Assembly (NCBI GenBank): GCA_036346405.1
Contig: CM070562.1
Coordinates: forward strand, 72,001,482 to 72,065,481
Source of the DNA: Phyllostachys edulis
Lineage: Eukaryota > Streptophyta > Magnoliopsida > Poales > Poaceae
Reading direction: 5' to 3'
Length of the DNA: 64,000 bases
This document shows, one piece after another, positions 24,936-35,942 of this stretch. Position numbers and translations under genes: made by a program. Position 1 is the first letter of the stretch; every line of letters begins with the position of its first letter. Below the pieces are notes generated by a model that worked only from the letters and a program-made list of their open reading frames with translations, was not told the origin of the DNA and did no database searches.

Positions 24936-25429
24936 ATACAAACTGAAGAATAGAAGTAAATTATCCTATCAACCGCCTTAACACAGCCTAATGAAAGGCA
25001 CACAAAGTTGCTTGACAAGCACTTCTAACTTCTAAAATAGATTTCCTTCCTATAGGAGTTCTTTCAAGAAACAAAATTTCATTATACTTTACTCTTCCAC
25101 AATGGTTCTAAATAGCTAGTTGCTACAATGTTGGGTAAAATTAAAATGATATAGAATTAAGATGACGATAGTTTCAGTAAACTCTTAATGAATAGGAAAG
25201 CCATATGGTAAAAGTTACCTTAATGATGTACCATACAAACACATGGTATAAATAGTGTGTATATAGTAAAGAGGAGGAGATGGTGCGGGGAGGAGAGATG
25301 GGTGATGGTACAAATGTAAGGGTTACTGTTAGCTAATCTAATTCTAAAACATCGGTATGGTATAATTGTATCATAGGCACACACGAAAGAGCTTAAGAGA
25401 GAATAGAACAAAACACTATCATGCTACTT

Positions 25430-25690
25430 CTATGGACATAAATGGCGAGAGCAGCATGGTAATCGAGAATGCTCAAAATTATTCTCTCCAAACATTCCTC
25501 CTTGCTCTGAGGTCCTAACAAAAAAAAAGCATGGGGCAAACTTAGAAAGAGCTTCATAGATAATAGAACAAAATATTATCAAGGTACTTCCATGGCGAGG
25601 ATTTACCTCGGATGTAGAAGGCGAGAACACAAGCATCATCTTTGATAATGTCGGATTGTATACATAGACTCCATTCTCTTGGCACAAGCT
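25430..25690 (-). other. Unidentified exon-like segment in the nested CACTA
   Basis: On the minus strand an open stretch (LVPREWSLCIQSDIIKDDAC, then VLAFYIR) ends at a plausible donor (CATCCGAG|GTAAAT, about 25605). It sits between the erlin and SMP pieces in the same orientation. I do not recognise the protein. It may be another captured exon. Confidence 0.3.
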
Positions 25691-26056
25691 GTGGAGTAAT
25701 ATAGCGAGGAAAGTATAAACTTAATAAATTTAATAAATGTATTTTTAGATCTCAATTATATGCAACATGAACAATCAATAAGAGCGTTTTTTTAATACCG
25801 AACAAGCTGTCAAGCTCTAGTATCAGTGGATATGTATATTACAACAACAAAACCATCTCAAGTACTCAGTATAGTATAAACTGTCCATGGATGTTCACAG
25901 GGGACACAATTCTAACATATGATCTGGCCACATGGAGCATATACCTTTGTATATGTATTTTTTGGTGAGCTAGTAATGCAGGTATAAGGTCTCCTATATT
26001 GCACAGCTGCATAATAGAAAGAACAAAAAGTTGATTAACTAAAAGGATTCACCAAC

Positions 26057-26367
26057 CTTATCAAACATGTCAATGTAAACTTGCTGCAAACTGTGAGCAC
26101 TGCAGAATTGTTTTATCTCATGATGAATTTTGTCATATATCCATGTCCTGTCATAATGCACAGCATAATTGAGTAGGGTTTCATAAACAAACTCTTTATG
26201 GAGCGATTGACAACCTACAAGCCCGAAGTGGATCAAGCACTCGAAACAAGTAAATGAATTTTTTTTTCTTTGTGGGAAAGCAAATGAAAAAGCAGATAGC
26301 ACTATACCTCTATCTTGTCAAAGTGATCATTACACCACCTTTTGTTCCATAAGGAATACCTTTGACC
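26057..26367 (-). pseudogene. Erlin gene fragment (two exons, frameshifted)
   Basis: Two exons remain on the minus strand. The first (26308-26367) gives KGIPYGTKGGVMI and ends at GAG|GTATAG. The second (26057-26214) follows a CTTGTAG acceptor and gives EFVYETLLNYAVHYD, TWIYDKIHHEIKQFC and SAHSLQQVYIDMFDK before AAG|GTTGGT. These are highly characteristic of plant erlins, SPFH-domain proteins of ER lipid rafts. Each exon appears to lack one base (near VMI in the first, near the NR-LHK position in the second). The piece therefore cannot encode erlin. Intact introns show that it was taken as genomic DNA and not as a cDNA copy. Confidence 0.85.
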
Positions 26368-27445
26368 TGGTTAAGCACAATGAGAGGCACAAAAATATTT
26401 CTATCGTAAACACGTCTGCTAAAGAAATACAACAATCTTTCAATTGGTATCCTAAAAGTTTAAAACAAGCAGTGCTCCAAACAAAAAGACACGACAAGTA
26501 AATTAACTAACCTGAGGGATTTTATCAGTATTCTGGAAGCACATGAAAAGACAAACCTTGTATATGGCAAACCAATATGTACTCTTCATAGGATACATAG
26601 CTCTTAATCCGACAATATAGGAATTTGTAAGGACAACACTCAAGTTATATCTAGCTTTCAAACCCAAGAATCACATCAGCGATCATATCATATATATTTG
26701 TTTCTTTCAAACCAACAAATCTGGCATTTCTTATGCATTTTTATTGCCTTTTCAAAGAACTTACGGTTACCTTTTTGAGCAAACCAGAGAAAGAGAGCAT
26801 TGGTAGATTCAATTTGAGTAAAAAAATTTATCCAAATATAAGGAAAAGGTCATGGTCTGTTGAGTCAAATGTGACTAACTATCAGTATTTAGTTTCTCTC
26901 TGATTAAGTAACTCTCATATGTTAAGTCTTCTAATTTTTTCTGTGTGGCTGCTTCTAGTCATCTAGAAGCAACAATTAATGGTTGAGAGAGAGAATCGAG
27001 CTGCGAAAAAGGTATATATTTATTCAAGTTGCATTGTGGGCATGGACCAAAAGTAACAACACACCAAATTGTCATAAATTCGAATACAGTATTCCTCTAA
27101 TCAATAGAAGATACTAACCATTCCATCACAGAGCAAGGGGTAGAGCGGAGTAGAGTACCTCAGTAACCACGGTAGCAGCCCACATACCTCACTGTCACCA
27201 TGCATCAACAGTAAAATCGAAAAATGAAATCGGTGCAAACATTAAAACCAAAATCAACAGAGAAAGGAGAAAAGGGGTTGAATCGGGGAGGAAGAAGTAG
27301 GAAAGCGCGGCAAGGCCCAAGCGAAGCTACTGGGGGGGCCTAGCAGTCGAGAGGGCAGGCGAGCAGCCGGGGCGACCGAAAGCGTGGCGGAAAGGCTGAG
27401 GAGCAATAAGAGAATGGGGCCGAGCCAGTATGCAGCAAGCTAGGC

Positions 27446-27640
27446 CTAGGCGGCACAAAGCCAACCAGGCGTGGGCTCGAGGGAGGCTGGCGGGGCGGCA
27501 CCGAGCGACGTAGGGGAAAGAGCCAGCCGGAGGGACCCCATGGTGCCAAGAGGAAGCTCCGGCCAAAGCTTTTGCCAGGGAGAGAGAATGGGGAGAATGA
27601 GAGTAATGGGGAATGGCTTGTGAGGATATATTTGGGGATA
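27446..27640 (-). promoter_or_regulatory. Candidate promoter and first exon upstream of captured fragments
   Basis: Reading leftward, an A/T box (CCAAATATATCC, about 27625-27636) is followed by a pyrimidine-rich leader and a good start context (GGCACCATGGGG, ATG at about 27542). A 31-codon frame rich in Leu, Pro and Ala then ends in TAG. It lies upstream of the erlin and SMP pieces in the same orientation and may be the 5' end of a captured gene. No database parent was identified. Confidence 0.3.
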
Positions 27641-29984
27641 AGGTGGGCAGCCCTCCCTCCCTCTCATTTTTTCACCTTCCCGCGCTCACACCGCGAAACC
27701 CTTCCCGCGTGGCGTTTGAACTCTACTCACGCCCGCACGCTCGTTAGTGAGGGGAAGATGAAGCTGACGTGTGGGGTCCACGGCGTCAGTGACTCAAGCG
27801 CGAGACTTAAACGTGGGTGCGTCGCTGTGTGGCTCGGCCGGTGCAGTTAGGTGGTTGGGCTCCATCAAGTTAAAGTGGCTCGGGTCTGAGCAGTTAGAGG
27901 TTTGAGTTTTGACCGTTAGATCGAAATCGGACGGCTCAAGTGAAGGGGACGTTCGAACGGTTCGAACGTTCCTTTCAATCCGGTGCGTTGATTTCCAATC
28001 GAACGATTCACAATGATGAGGACGATCAAGTGGTCCAAACGTTCTCGTCAATCTCGACGGTGCATTTCAAATCGGACGGCTGAAATGACTTCGCTTTCAT
28101 TTGGGTTTGAATCGGACGGTCCATGTTTGGTTGCTTTTCGGACCGACCGGTGTTGAGTGGCTTGGGCTAGATCAAGTCAACAGAGGTTGGCTCGGTCAAC
28201 TCAACAGTGCTAAGTTTGAGTTCAAATCCAGTTTGACCAACCAAGTAGAAGATTTGACCGAGGCTATAAAAATAGAAATAAAATTCTAAAAATTCTAAAA
28301 TTAATTAGAGGGGTTACTGGGATGACCTAGTACCCAAATAAAATCTTAAACCCCACTGTTCAAGAATTATTTGCTTAATCTTAATTTCAAACCTACAATA
28401 GGTTATTGATTTGAGTTTAAATTTTAAGTGGGCTGAGTTTAGTTCTAAAAATTTGGAAAAATTATTTTAATTCATGATAAATATTTTAGTATTTGAATAA
28501 TTTATTTCCATAATATGATCCCAAAAATTATTTCCACTTTTATTTGGAACTTGATTTGAGTTGTAAGTTTTCTTTGTTTTCAAAATTTTCAAATACCACA
28601 AATTATGCAAATGCTCCAGAAAAACCAATGCATGTTCAAAAGTTTTAATTTCTCCTCATTTTCATACATTTTAAATATAAACCCAAGTTTGGGATGTTAC
28701 AACCACGTAGCTACACCGACCGAGACAGGCTCTGACTCGCACCGCGTGTGTGTCACTACCATCTCGGGCCCTGTAACATCCTGAAAAATGGTTTGTGTTT
28801 CAAATGTATAAAAGTATGTGAATTTCAAAAACTTTTGTTGAAAATTCATAAGTTTGTACTTGGTTTCAAATTTTTGTTTTAAAATTCAAACTTTTGACTT
28901 GAAATCAAGATTCTATTTAATTTCAGAAAAATGTGTGTATTAATGTCTCTAGAAATAATTTTTAAAATACTAGATAAATTATCATGAATTAACATAATTT
29001 TCCCCAAATTTTTAGAAGTTATTTTGATTTCATTAAAATTCTAGCTAGGTCTCTAAAACAGATTTAAAAAGGAATTTGAATATGACAATTAAAATATGAA
29101 CAGTAGTCAAAATTATTTTTCCTAAGTTCTAGGTGAACCCAGGAGCACCCACAAAAAAATTTAGAATTTTTCAAAATTTTCTTCTATTTTAAATCGGCCG
29201 GTCAAACTCTTTGCCTTTTTGGTCAAAACCCTTTTAAACCCTAACCCAAACTCCAAACCGACTGGACGTCCGGTGCGGATCGAACGGCTCACATCAATTG
29301 TGCCGTTCGGATGGTCTGAACGGCCCAACGCATCTGGGCTGTTCATTTTTGATTGTAGGGCTCGCGTCGCTGGTGCCGTTTCGATGGTCCGAACGGCCCA
29401 ACGCATCTGGGCCATTCATTTTTGATCGTGGGGCTCGAGCCAACAGTGCTAGCCCATGTTTTGAAAATAGTTGACCAAGAAACAAAAGGGTTTGACCAAT
29501 GCTTTAAAAATAGAAATAAAATTTCTAAAATTCTAAAATAAATCAGAGGGGTTCGTGGGACATCCTGGGATTAAATTAAAATCTTAAACTTCACTTTTCA
29601 AGATTTAATTTGCATAATTTAAATTGAAACTTAGAATAGATCTTTCATTTGAGTTTGAAACAAAAGGGTTTTACCAAGGCTTTAAAAATTGGAATAAAAT
29701 TATATTAATACATGATAATTATTATAGTATTTCAATAAATTATTTCCAGAAGATGAGCAAGAGTTTTTGTTCTTGTTTTCTTTTGGAACTTATAATTGAG
29801 TTGTAGGTGACAGGAGCAGGTGATGGAGGGAAAAAGAGCAGGTCAAGGAAGTGACCAAAGAGGGAAACAGGATACTACAGAAGCGACAGCATTAAATGCC
29901 TGAAGACTTTTGCTGCAACAGTACACAATGGGAGGAAAAAGAGAGTGAGCAGGAGCTGACAAGTGGGCCAGTCAAAACACAAGT

Positions 29985-30120
29985 GATCTTTGCAAAAAGG
30001 GAGGTCCTGACCATAGAGGGTGGTCTTTGCAAAAAGGGAGATCCTGACCACAGAGGGTGGTCTTTGCAAAAAGGGAGGTCTGGACCCTTAGATCTAAACA
30101 AGAGGAGGTTTGGACCCTTA
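29985..30120. repeat. Short tandem repeat, three to four copies of about 37 bp
   Basis: CTTTGCAAAAAGGGAG is repeated at 29989, 30027 and 30063, with GACCATAGAGGGTGG or GACCACAGAGGGTGG between copies. A decayed fourth copy ends in TTTGGACCCTTA. Confidence 0.85.
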
Positions 30121-30436
30121 GTGCAGCGAAGTGAGGCCGTCCGATTTCGATCGGGCGGTTCAGAAAGAGGGGAACGTTCGGACCGGTGGAACGTTCCAAG
30201 AAGATCGAGCCGTTCAACACAAATTGAATGATCCACCGCGCGTGGGACGTTCGGACGGGCCGAAATGCCCACTAAATCGGGTCGTTCGATTCTGATTGGA
30301 CGATCCAATAATCCAAATTAGGGTTAGTGTTTCAAATGTATAAAAGTATGTCAATTTCAAAAACTTTTGTTGAAAATTCATAAGTTTGTACTTGGTTTCA
30401 AATTTTTGTTTCTAAAATTCAAACTTTTGACTTGAA

Positions 30437-30775
30437 CGGAGCTTGGAGACTATCAATGGCGGCAGTGGCACTGGCTTTGCGAGGAAGGAGACCAGGTCGG
30501 AGACGACAGTGGCGGTGGGGCCCACGTGTCAGTGAAAAGAAAGGGACGCGCACGATCGGACCACATGAGCCAACCGTCCAAATTTAAACGAACAATTTAG
30601 ATCAAGGTGAACGTTCGGACCGCTGAATAGGACTTTAAGATGCAACCGTTCAATCTTGATCGAACGGCTCATAACGCTTTGGACGTTCGGACCGTCCGAA
30701 AGCCACACAACATCGGACCGTTTAATTACGATCCAACAGTGGGGATAGGATCTGAGCGCACACGTAGAGAGAGGG
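30437..30775. repeat. About 340-bp direct repeat, copy 1 (copy 2 at 32986-33320)
   Basis: Both copies start GGAGCTTGGAGACTATCAATGG and run in the same order through AAAGAAAGGGA, GCACGATCGGACCAC, CCGTTCAATCTTGATCGAAC and GGACGTTCGGACCGTCCGAA to a GTAGAGAGAG end. They differ at roughly one base in ten. They are direct repeats 2.55 kb apart in the LTR mosaic. Confidence 0.9.
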
Positions 30776-31277
30776 TGTAACATTCGAAAGTACTGTTACC
30801 AAAATGAAAATAAATAAAGTTATTATTTTGTTGGATTTCCTGAAATTTGAAAGAGTTTGATTGCTTTTCTTGAATTTCTGAAGTTTTAAAAGTCAAAAAT
30901 AAAATTTGTTGAAGTATTTTGGAGTTTTATTGGATTTAAATTGAAAAATAAAAATTTAATTAATTTCTAGAATTTTAAAAGCTTTTTCCTAATTATTTTA
31001 AAGACAAAATAAATTTATGTGCAAAAACTATTACCAAATATAAGTTGGAATTATTTTATTTAAGTCCAAAATGCCTTTTAGAATTTCTGTGAATTTTCTC
31101 ATAATTTTTGATTTATTTTACTATTTTGTAAAGCTATTTTGATTTTCTGGAATTATTTAATTAGCTAAATCCTTAGAAATCGTTAAATAGTCCTTGGGCC
31201 AAATTCTTAAACGCGGCCCAATCCATCTGCGTGCGTAGTCCTCTCACCGCTCTCTGGCTGACAGTGGGGTCCACCGT

Positions 31278-31314
<37 letters not shown>
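31278..31314. repeat. (TC)n microsatellite
   Basis: About 18 TC units without interruption, in the LTR mosaic. Confidence 0.95.
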
Positions 31315-31316
<2 letters not shown>

Positions 31317-32985
31317 CGCGCGCCCACGCGTTTTCATCTCCAGCACATCTCAACCGTTGGATCAAATTTGAACGGCTTGATCTTGATGAAACTTCCGGAG
31401 GTCCAAACGTCTCAATCGCTGTGGAACGTCCGATTTCAAATCAACGGTCCGAGTTCGTTGGAACCTCCGGGCGGTCCGAACATCTCCTTCTTTGTGGACC
31501 GTTTGATTTAAATCTAACGGCCCAAACCTCACCCGCTCACCCGCACTCTCACCTTCTCTCTCTCACACTCTCACTGACACGCGGGGCCCGCATGTCAGCC
31601 TCTCTTTTACTCCTGCGTGTATCCTTCTCAATCTTTGTGAACCGTTGGATCAAAACTAAATGGCCAGATCTGAGTAACTTTCGCTTGGTCCGAACGTCTT
31701 CGCGTTTTGGAGCGTCTGATTTGAAATGGACGGTCAGATTTTGATACCATCTCAGACGGTCCGAACGTTCACTTCAATAAGGACCCTCAAATCTAAATCC
31801 AACGGCTCAAATCACCTTCAACGTCGCTGTTGGCCTGGGCTGGGTCAAAGTTGACCCAGTCAGCGCCCTCGCCTCGGTCCCACTGGTCAGCAGTGACCGT
31901 GGCTGGTTGAGCGCGAGTAAGAAAAGTATTAAAATCATTTAGAATTTCTGAATTAAATTACTTTTTAACTGAAAATTAATTAAACTTAAAAAATTCATAA
32001 CTAATTCAATTTTGCTAGCTCCAAATTGAATCAAACCAATTTTGTTGGTTTAAATTTTAATGTACTTTTTACTGGATTAGTTTTCAAGCATGTTATTGTT
32101 CCAGAAACTATTGTATTTGGATTAATGCTAAAAATGAATTGTTTTTGTACTAGAAAATAGTTTAAACTTCAAAATTTCATAAGTATTTCATCCTAACTCC
32201 AAATTAAGTGAAATTAATTTTGTTAATTCTAATATTTCCTGTACTTTAATCTGATATAAGTTTGTTTCTTATTGCTGTTCCAGAAATTTGTGATAATTAT
32301 TTAATTTGATTAATTGTGCCTTTAACTACAATAACGGGGCAGACACGCACGCAAAAGGAGCTGAGCGAACACGTTAGAATGACGGCGGCGGTGCTCAGAC
32401 CTACTCGACAATGGCGAACGGCGGCTCACCAGCGGAAGTGGATGGTACCAGGAGGTAGCCCTCACTAATGCGCACCCGATGAACTAAATCCGGGTGGTCA
32501 GGGTACACTGAGGTGGCCGGCGGCGATGTCGAAGCGACAGAGCAGGCTTGGTCTTGTCAGATGGGGGCTCTAGTGAAGCTCCAGTGGTGGCGAAGGGCTC
32601 TAGAGGTTGCTCGGGTGATGGGGAAGGCGATGGTGCGCTCCACGAAGATAGGGCGTCACCGGCGGCGGCGGAATTCAAGAAAACCTGACAGCAGCGAAGA
32701 ACCCTAAAACTCAAATAGCGGCAGCACTAGGGCTTCAAGGTGGAAGAAGGTGGCGGTTTTGAGTTGTAGACGCAATCGCGAACCCGGGGGGTACTATTTA
32801 TAGGGCACGACAGGTACAGGACAAGGAATCCCCAAATCGGGATCAACTTGGGTTCGTTGGATCTTAGAGATAGAATGCGAATTGAGATAAGATTCCAACA
32901 GATACGGTTGCGGAATAGCTAGAGATAAAATTTGGTTAACAAATCCGAGGCGATTTAGTTGGAAAATCTCCATTGTCGTATGGAG

Positions 32986-33320
32986 CTTGGAGACTATCAA
33001 TGGTGGCAGCGGCGTTGGCTTTGCAAGGAAGGAGACCGGGTCGGAGACGGAGGCTGCCAGGTGGGGTCCACATGTCAGTGAAAAGAAAGGGATGCGCACG
33101 ATCGGACCACAAGAACCAACCATCCAGATTTAAACGAACGGCCTAGATCAAGTTGAACGTTCGGACCGCCGAACAGGACTTTATGATCCAACCGTTCAAT
33201 CTTGATCGAACGGCTCAGAACGCTTTGGACGTTCGGACCGTCCGAAAGCTACACAACATCGACTGTTGAATTACGATCCAACGGTGGGGAGATCTGGAGC
33301 TGGCGTAGAGAGAGAGAAAG
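32986..33320. repeat. About 340-bp direct repeat, copy 2
   Basis: This is the partner of the block at 30437-30775 in the same orientation. Copy 2 is GC-richer at several sites where copy 1 has A or T (for example GGTGGGGTCCACATGTCAG against GGTGGGGCCCACGTGTCAG), so the copies have diverged independently. Confidence 0.9.
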
Positions 33321-34639
33321 CAGGTCGCCAGTGGGGTCCACTGTCGATGGGGCGTCTTTCGCGTCTTGTGAGAGCTGAATAACAGATCGGCCAAAACGGG
33401 GAAAGGATGGGTTTAGGCCCAAAGAGGATTTCTGATATTTAAAATACATTTTCCTTTTCAGAAAATACTGGAAATTCAATTAAGCAATAGAAAATAGCAA
33501 ATGAGCTCAGAAAAATTCTAGAAAATATATACAAGCACATAGAACCCAAATAAAATACTTTTGACTATAGTTGATGTTGACTTTATTCACATTAAATTGT
33601 TTTGATGCACAAAGTCCAATATTAAGCTTTTTAATTAAAGTCAAATAAAATCCAAATGGTGAATTTTCTCCTACTAACTATTTAAGAGAATTTTTTTAAA
33701 GCACATAAAATTGGGATGTTACACACGGGGCCCACTGGTCAGAGTCTGCAAAGGGTTGGGTGCGGCTCGAAACAGGCTGTGGCTTGGTCCGATCAGCTCT
33801 AGGGCGTTCGATAACCACACGATTGGATTTGGATGGTCAGGATTGCGTGGGATCTTCTGATGGTCCAAACAGCCCAACCATTACGGGCCATTCGATCTAA
33901 AATGGACGGTCAGGATTTGAGTGGCCGTTCGAATGGTCCGAACGGCCCACTCCGTTTGAGCCCTCCGATCATGATTAGACGGTCCGCGTGCGAGTGCGTT
34001 TAAGTGGTCTGGTCAAGTGAGGTGGTGCGTCGGGCTCGAGCCAAGGTGCAGTCAAGCCAATAGTGCTAGCCCAGGTTTTGAATTCAATTTGACCAAAGCT
34101 CACAAGGTTTGACCGGGGATTTAAAAATAGGAATAAAATTCCTAAAATTCTGAAATAATTTAGAGGTGTTCCTAGGACGGCCTAGTGTCTCGAAAAATTA
34201 TTAAACCTTACTGTTCCCAAAATATTTTGTACAAAAAATAAATCCTGGCTAAATAGGTTATTGGATTGAGTTTGAATTTTTCTAAGGTTTGAAATAATCC
34301 CAAAAATTTGGGAAAATTATTTTAATTCAGATAATTAAAGTAGTATTTGAATAAATTATTTATAGATGATAATCAAATGTTTTGGGTTGCTATTTTTTAT
34401 TTGGAGTTCATAAATTGAAAGTGTATGTTTAATCTTTGATTAAGATTTTCATGTGCAATAATTTATGCAAATATTTCTAAAATGTCATGCATGCTGATAA
34501 GATGCATACTAATTATCATTAATTAACTTGGGGATGTTACATTTTGGTCTTGTAATAATATTCCCTATTTACCTATGTAATCCTTGTTCGCACTACTGCT
34601 CTACAAATTTTGACCAAATAATTAAAAATAGTGAACAGT

Positions 34640-35361
34640 AACTGCTATTATCCCCGACAGTTACATTGACCTGGTTGACTTGGCTATTATCCCTGGCAGT
34701 TATGTTGACCTGGTTGACTCTTTTCAATGGCAGATGTATTGTAGCTAACATAAAAACATTGCTGACAGATAAGTTGTTCTAGACAATAATTATTTCCAGC
34801 AGATAACGGGACCCGTAATGTCTTGGACATTGCTGGCACATGTTTTGCCACTCATCCTATTTTTTTCCTGGCAGTTAATTGCCCTTAATTCTATGTCATG
34901 GTGTAGTAGATAACATGTAAGTTCAATCATAGGAACCATTTGCATAGATGTATTTGTATTGTCATCTGCGCAATTGTGACAGTGCATTTAAGTCAATTTT
35001 CGCGCCTGGGTAAAAAATGTTTCATCTTCCTACTCAAAGGGTATCCCCGGCAGTTAGGTTGACCCGGTTGACTTTTTTTAGGGCAAAAGTATTGTACCTA
35101 ATTTAAAAACATTGCCGGCAGATACATTGTTCTAGACAATATTTATTCCCGGCAGATAGGTTGACCTGATTGACTTTTTCTATGGCAGATGTATTGTTGC
35201 TAACGTTAAAACATTACTGACAGATAGATTGTTCTAGAAAATAATTATTTTCGGCAGATAATGGGACCCCTAAAATCTTGGATATTGCCGGCAGATAGAT
35301 TGCCACTAATCCAGTTTTCCCCAGTAGATAATTACCCTTAATACTATGCCATGGTGTAGTG
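34640..35361. repeat. Tandemly duplicated right terminus of the nested CACTA
   Basis: Two copies of the right end follow each other. The first (about 34640-34908) ends CTATGTCATGGTGTAGTAG. The second (about 35040-35361) ends CTATGCCATGGTGTAGTG at the real boundary. Both share GTTGACCTGRTTGACT, TGTTCTAGA and GCAGATAATGGGACCC-type words in the same order. Only the second copy is followed by the target duplication. Confidence 0.85.
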
Positions 35362-35715
35362 AAACCGTCTGTGATAAGGGGCTATCACAGACGGTTGGAA
35401 AATAGAACCGTCTGTGATATGCCTATATCATAGACAGTTGGAAAATAGAACCGTCTGTGATATGCCTATATCACAGATGGTTGGTAAATAGAAGCGTCTG
35501 TGATATGTATGGAATCACAGACGGTTTAACAAAACCGTTTGTGATTCCATACATATCACAGACGGTTCTATTTACCAACCATCTGTGATTCCATATATAT
35601 CACAGACGGTTAGTAAATAAAACCATCTGTGATATCTGACATATCACAGACGGTGTTGGAGCTAACCGTCTGTGATAATACCCCTTCACAGAAGGTTAAA
35701 GGATAAAACTGTCTG
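35362..35715. repeat. Left subterminal hairpin array of the outer CACTA
   Basis: About ten alternating TATCACAGACGGTT and AACCGTCTGTGATA words form a chain of short hairpins. Subterminal repeats of this kind are the binding sites for the element-encoded DNA-binding protein in characterised En/Spm elements. That role here is inferred from position and repetition. Confidence 0.85.
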
Positions 35716-35942
35716 TGATAGTTGTTTAAACCTATCTAAATTTTCTTAATTTTCAGCTAGCCTCAGGAATTGCTAGCCATGCCCTCTGAAAACAAGCAGA
35801 CATAAAACAGATACATCACAGATGAATCAATCGTTGAGAGGTCAAGTGATCATTTATAACTCAAAATTAATTACAAAAGAATATGTTCAAGTATTGTCGC
35901 TACAGTTACAATTGAATTACAACTAAGTAAATTATAGTTGAA

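Larger units (their letters stand above)
27870..34544. mobile_element. Mosaic of long-LTR Gypsy fragments
   Basis: Several pieces have TGTAACAT... starts (28772, 30776) and ...GGGATGTTACA ends (28701, 33723, 34544). An internal marker beginning GTTTGACC, then AAAAATAGAAATAAAAT, then AGAGG.GTT occurs three times (about 28255, 29490 and 34107). The marker TTTCAAATGTATAAAAGTAT occurs at 28798 and 30330. No full LTR pair, PBS or gag-pol was found, so these are truncated or recombined copies inside the nested CACTA. The opening resembles the LTR at 53999, which suggests the same broad family. No clean target duplication could be matched to any pair of ends. Confidence 0.7.
24028..35361. mobile_element. 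Nested CACTA transposon of a second family, 11.3 kb, TSD AAA
   Basis: The left end CACTACACCATGGCATAGTA and the right end (its reverse complement) match over about 30 bp with one difference. Both flanks carry AAA (24025-24027 and 35362-35364). Removing the element restores a continuous subterminal hairpin of the host CACTA (GCGGTTTTTAAA joined to CCGTCTGTGATA). Its own subterminal words are different (CCCGGCAG, TTAATTGCC), so it belongs to a separate family. It carries pieces of at least two host genes on the minus strand plus a mosaic of LTR fragments. No transposase was recognised. Confidence 0.95.

Noticed and set aside
30776..33723. Possible complete solo LTR with TGTAACATTC...GGATGTTACA ends
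   Set aside because: The flanking 5-mers (GAGGG and CACGG) do not match, and the direct repeats span its left boundary. The ends may belong to different fragments.
28772..34544. Full-length LTR retrotransposon within the nested CACTA
   Set aside because: No PBS, PPT, gag or pol lies between the LTR-like pieces, and no target duplication was found. It is better described as a mosaic.
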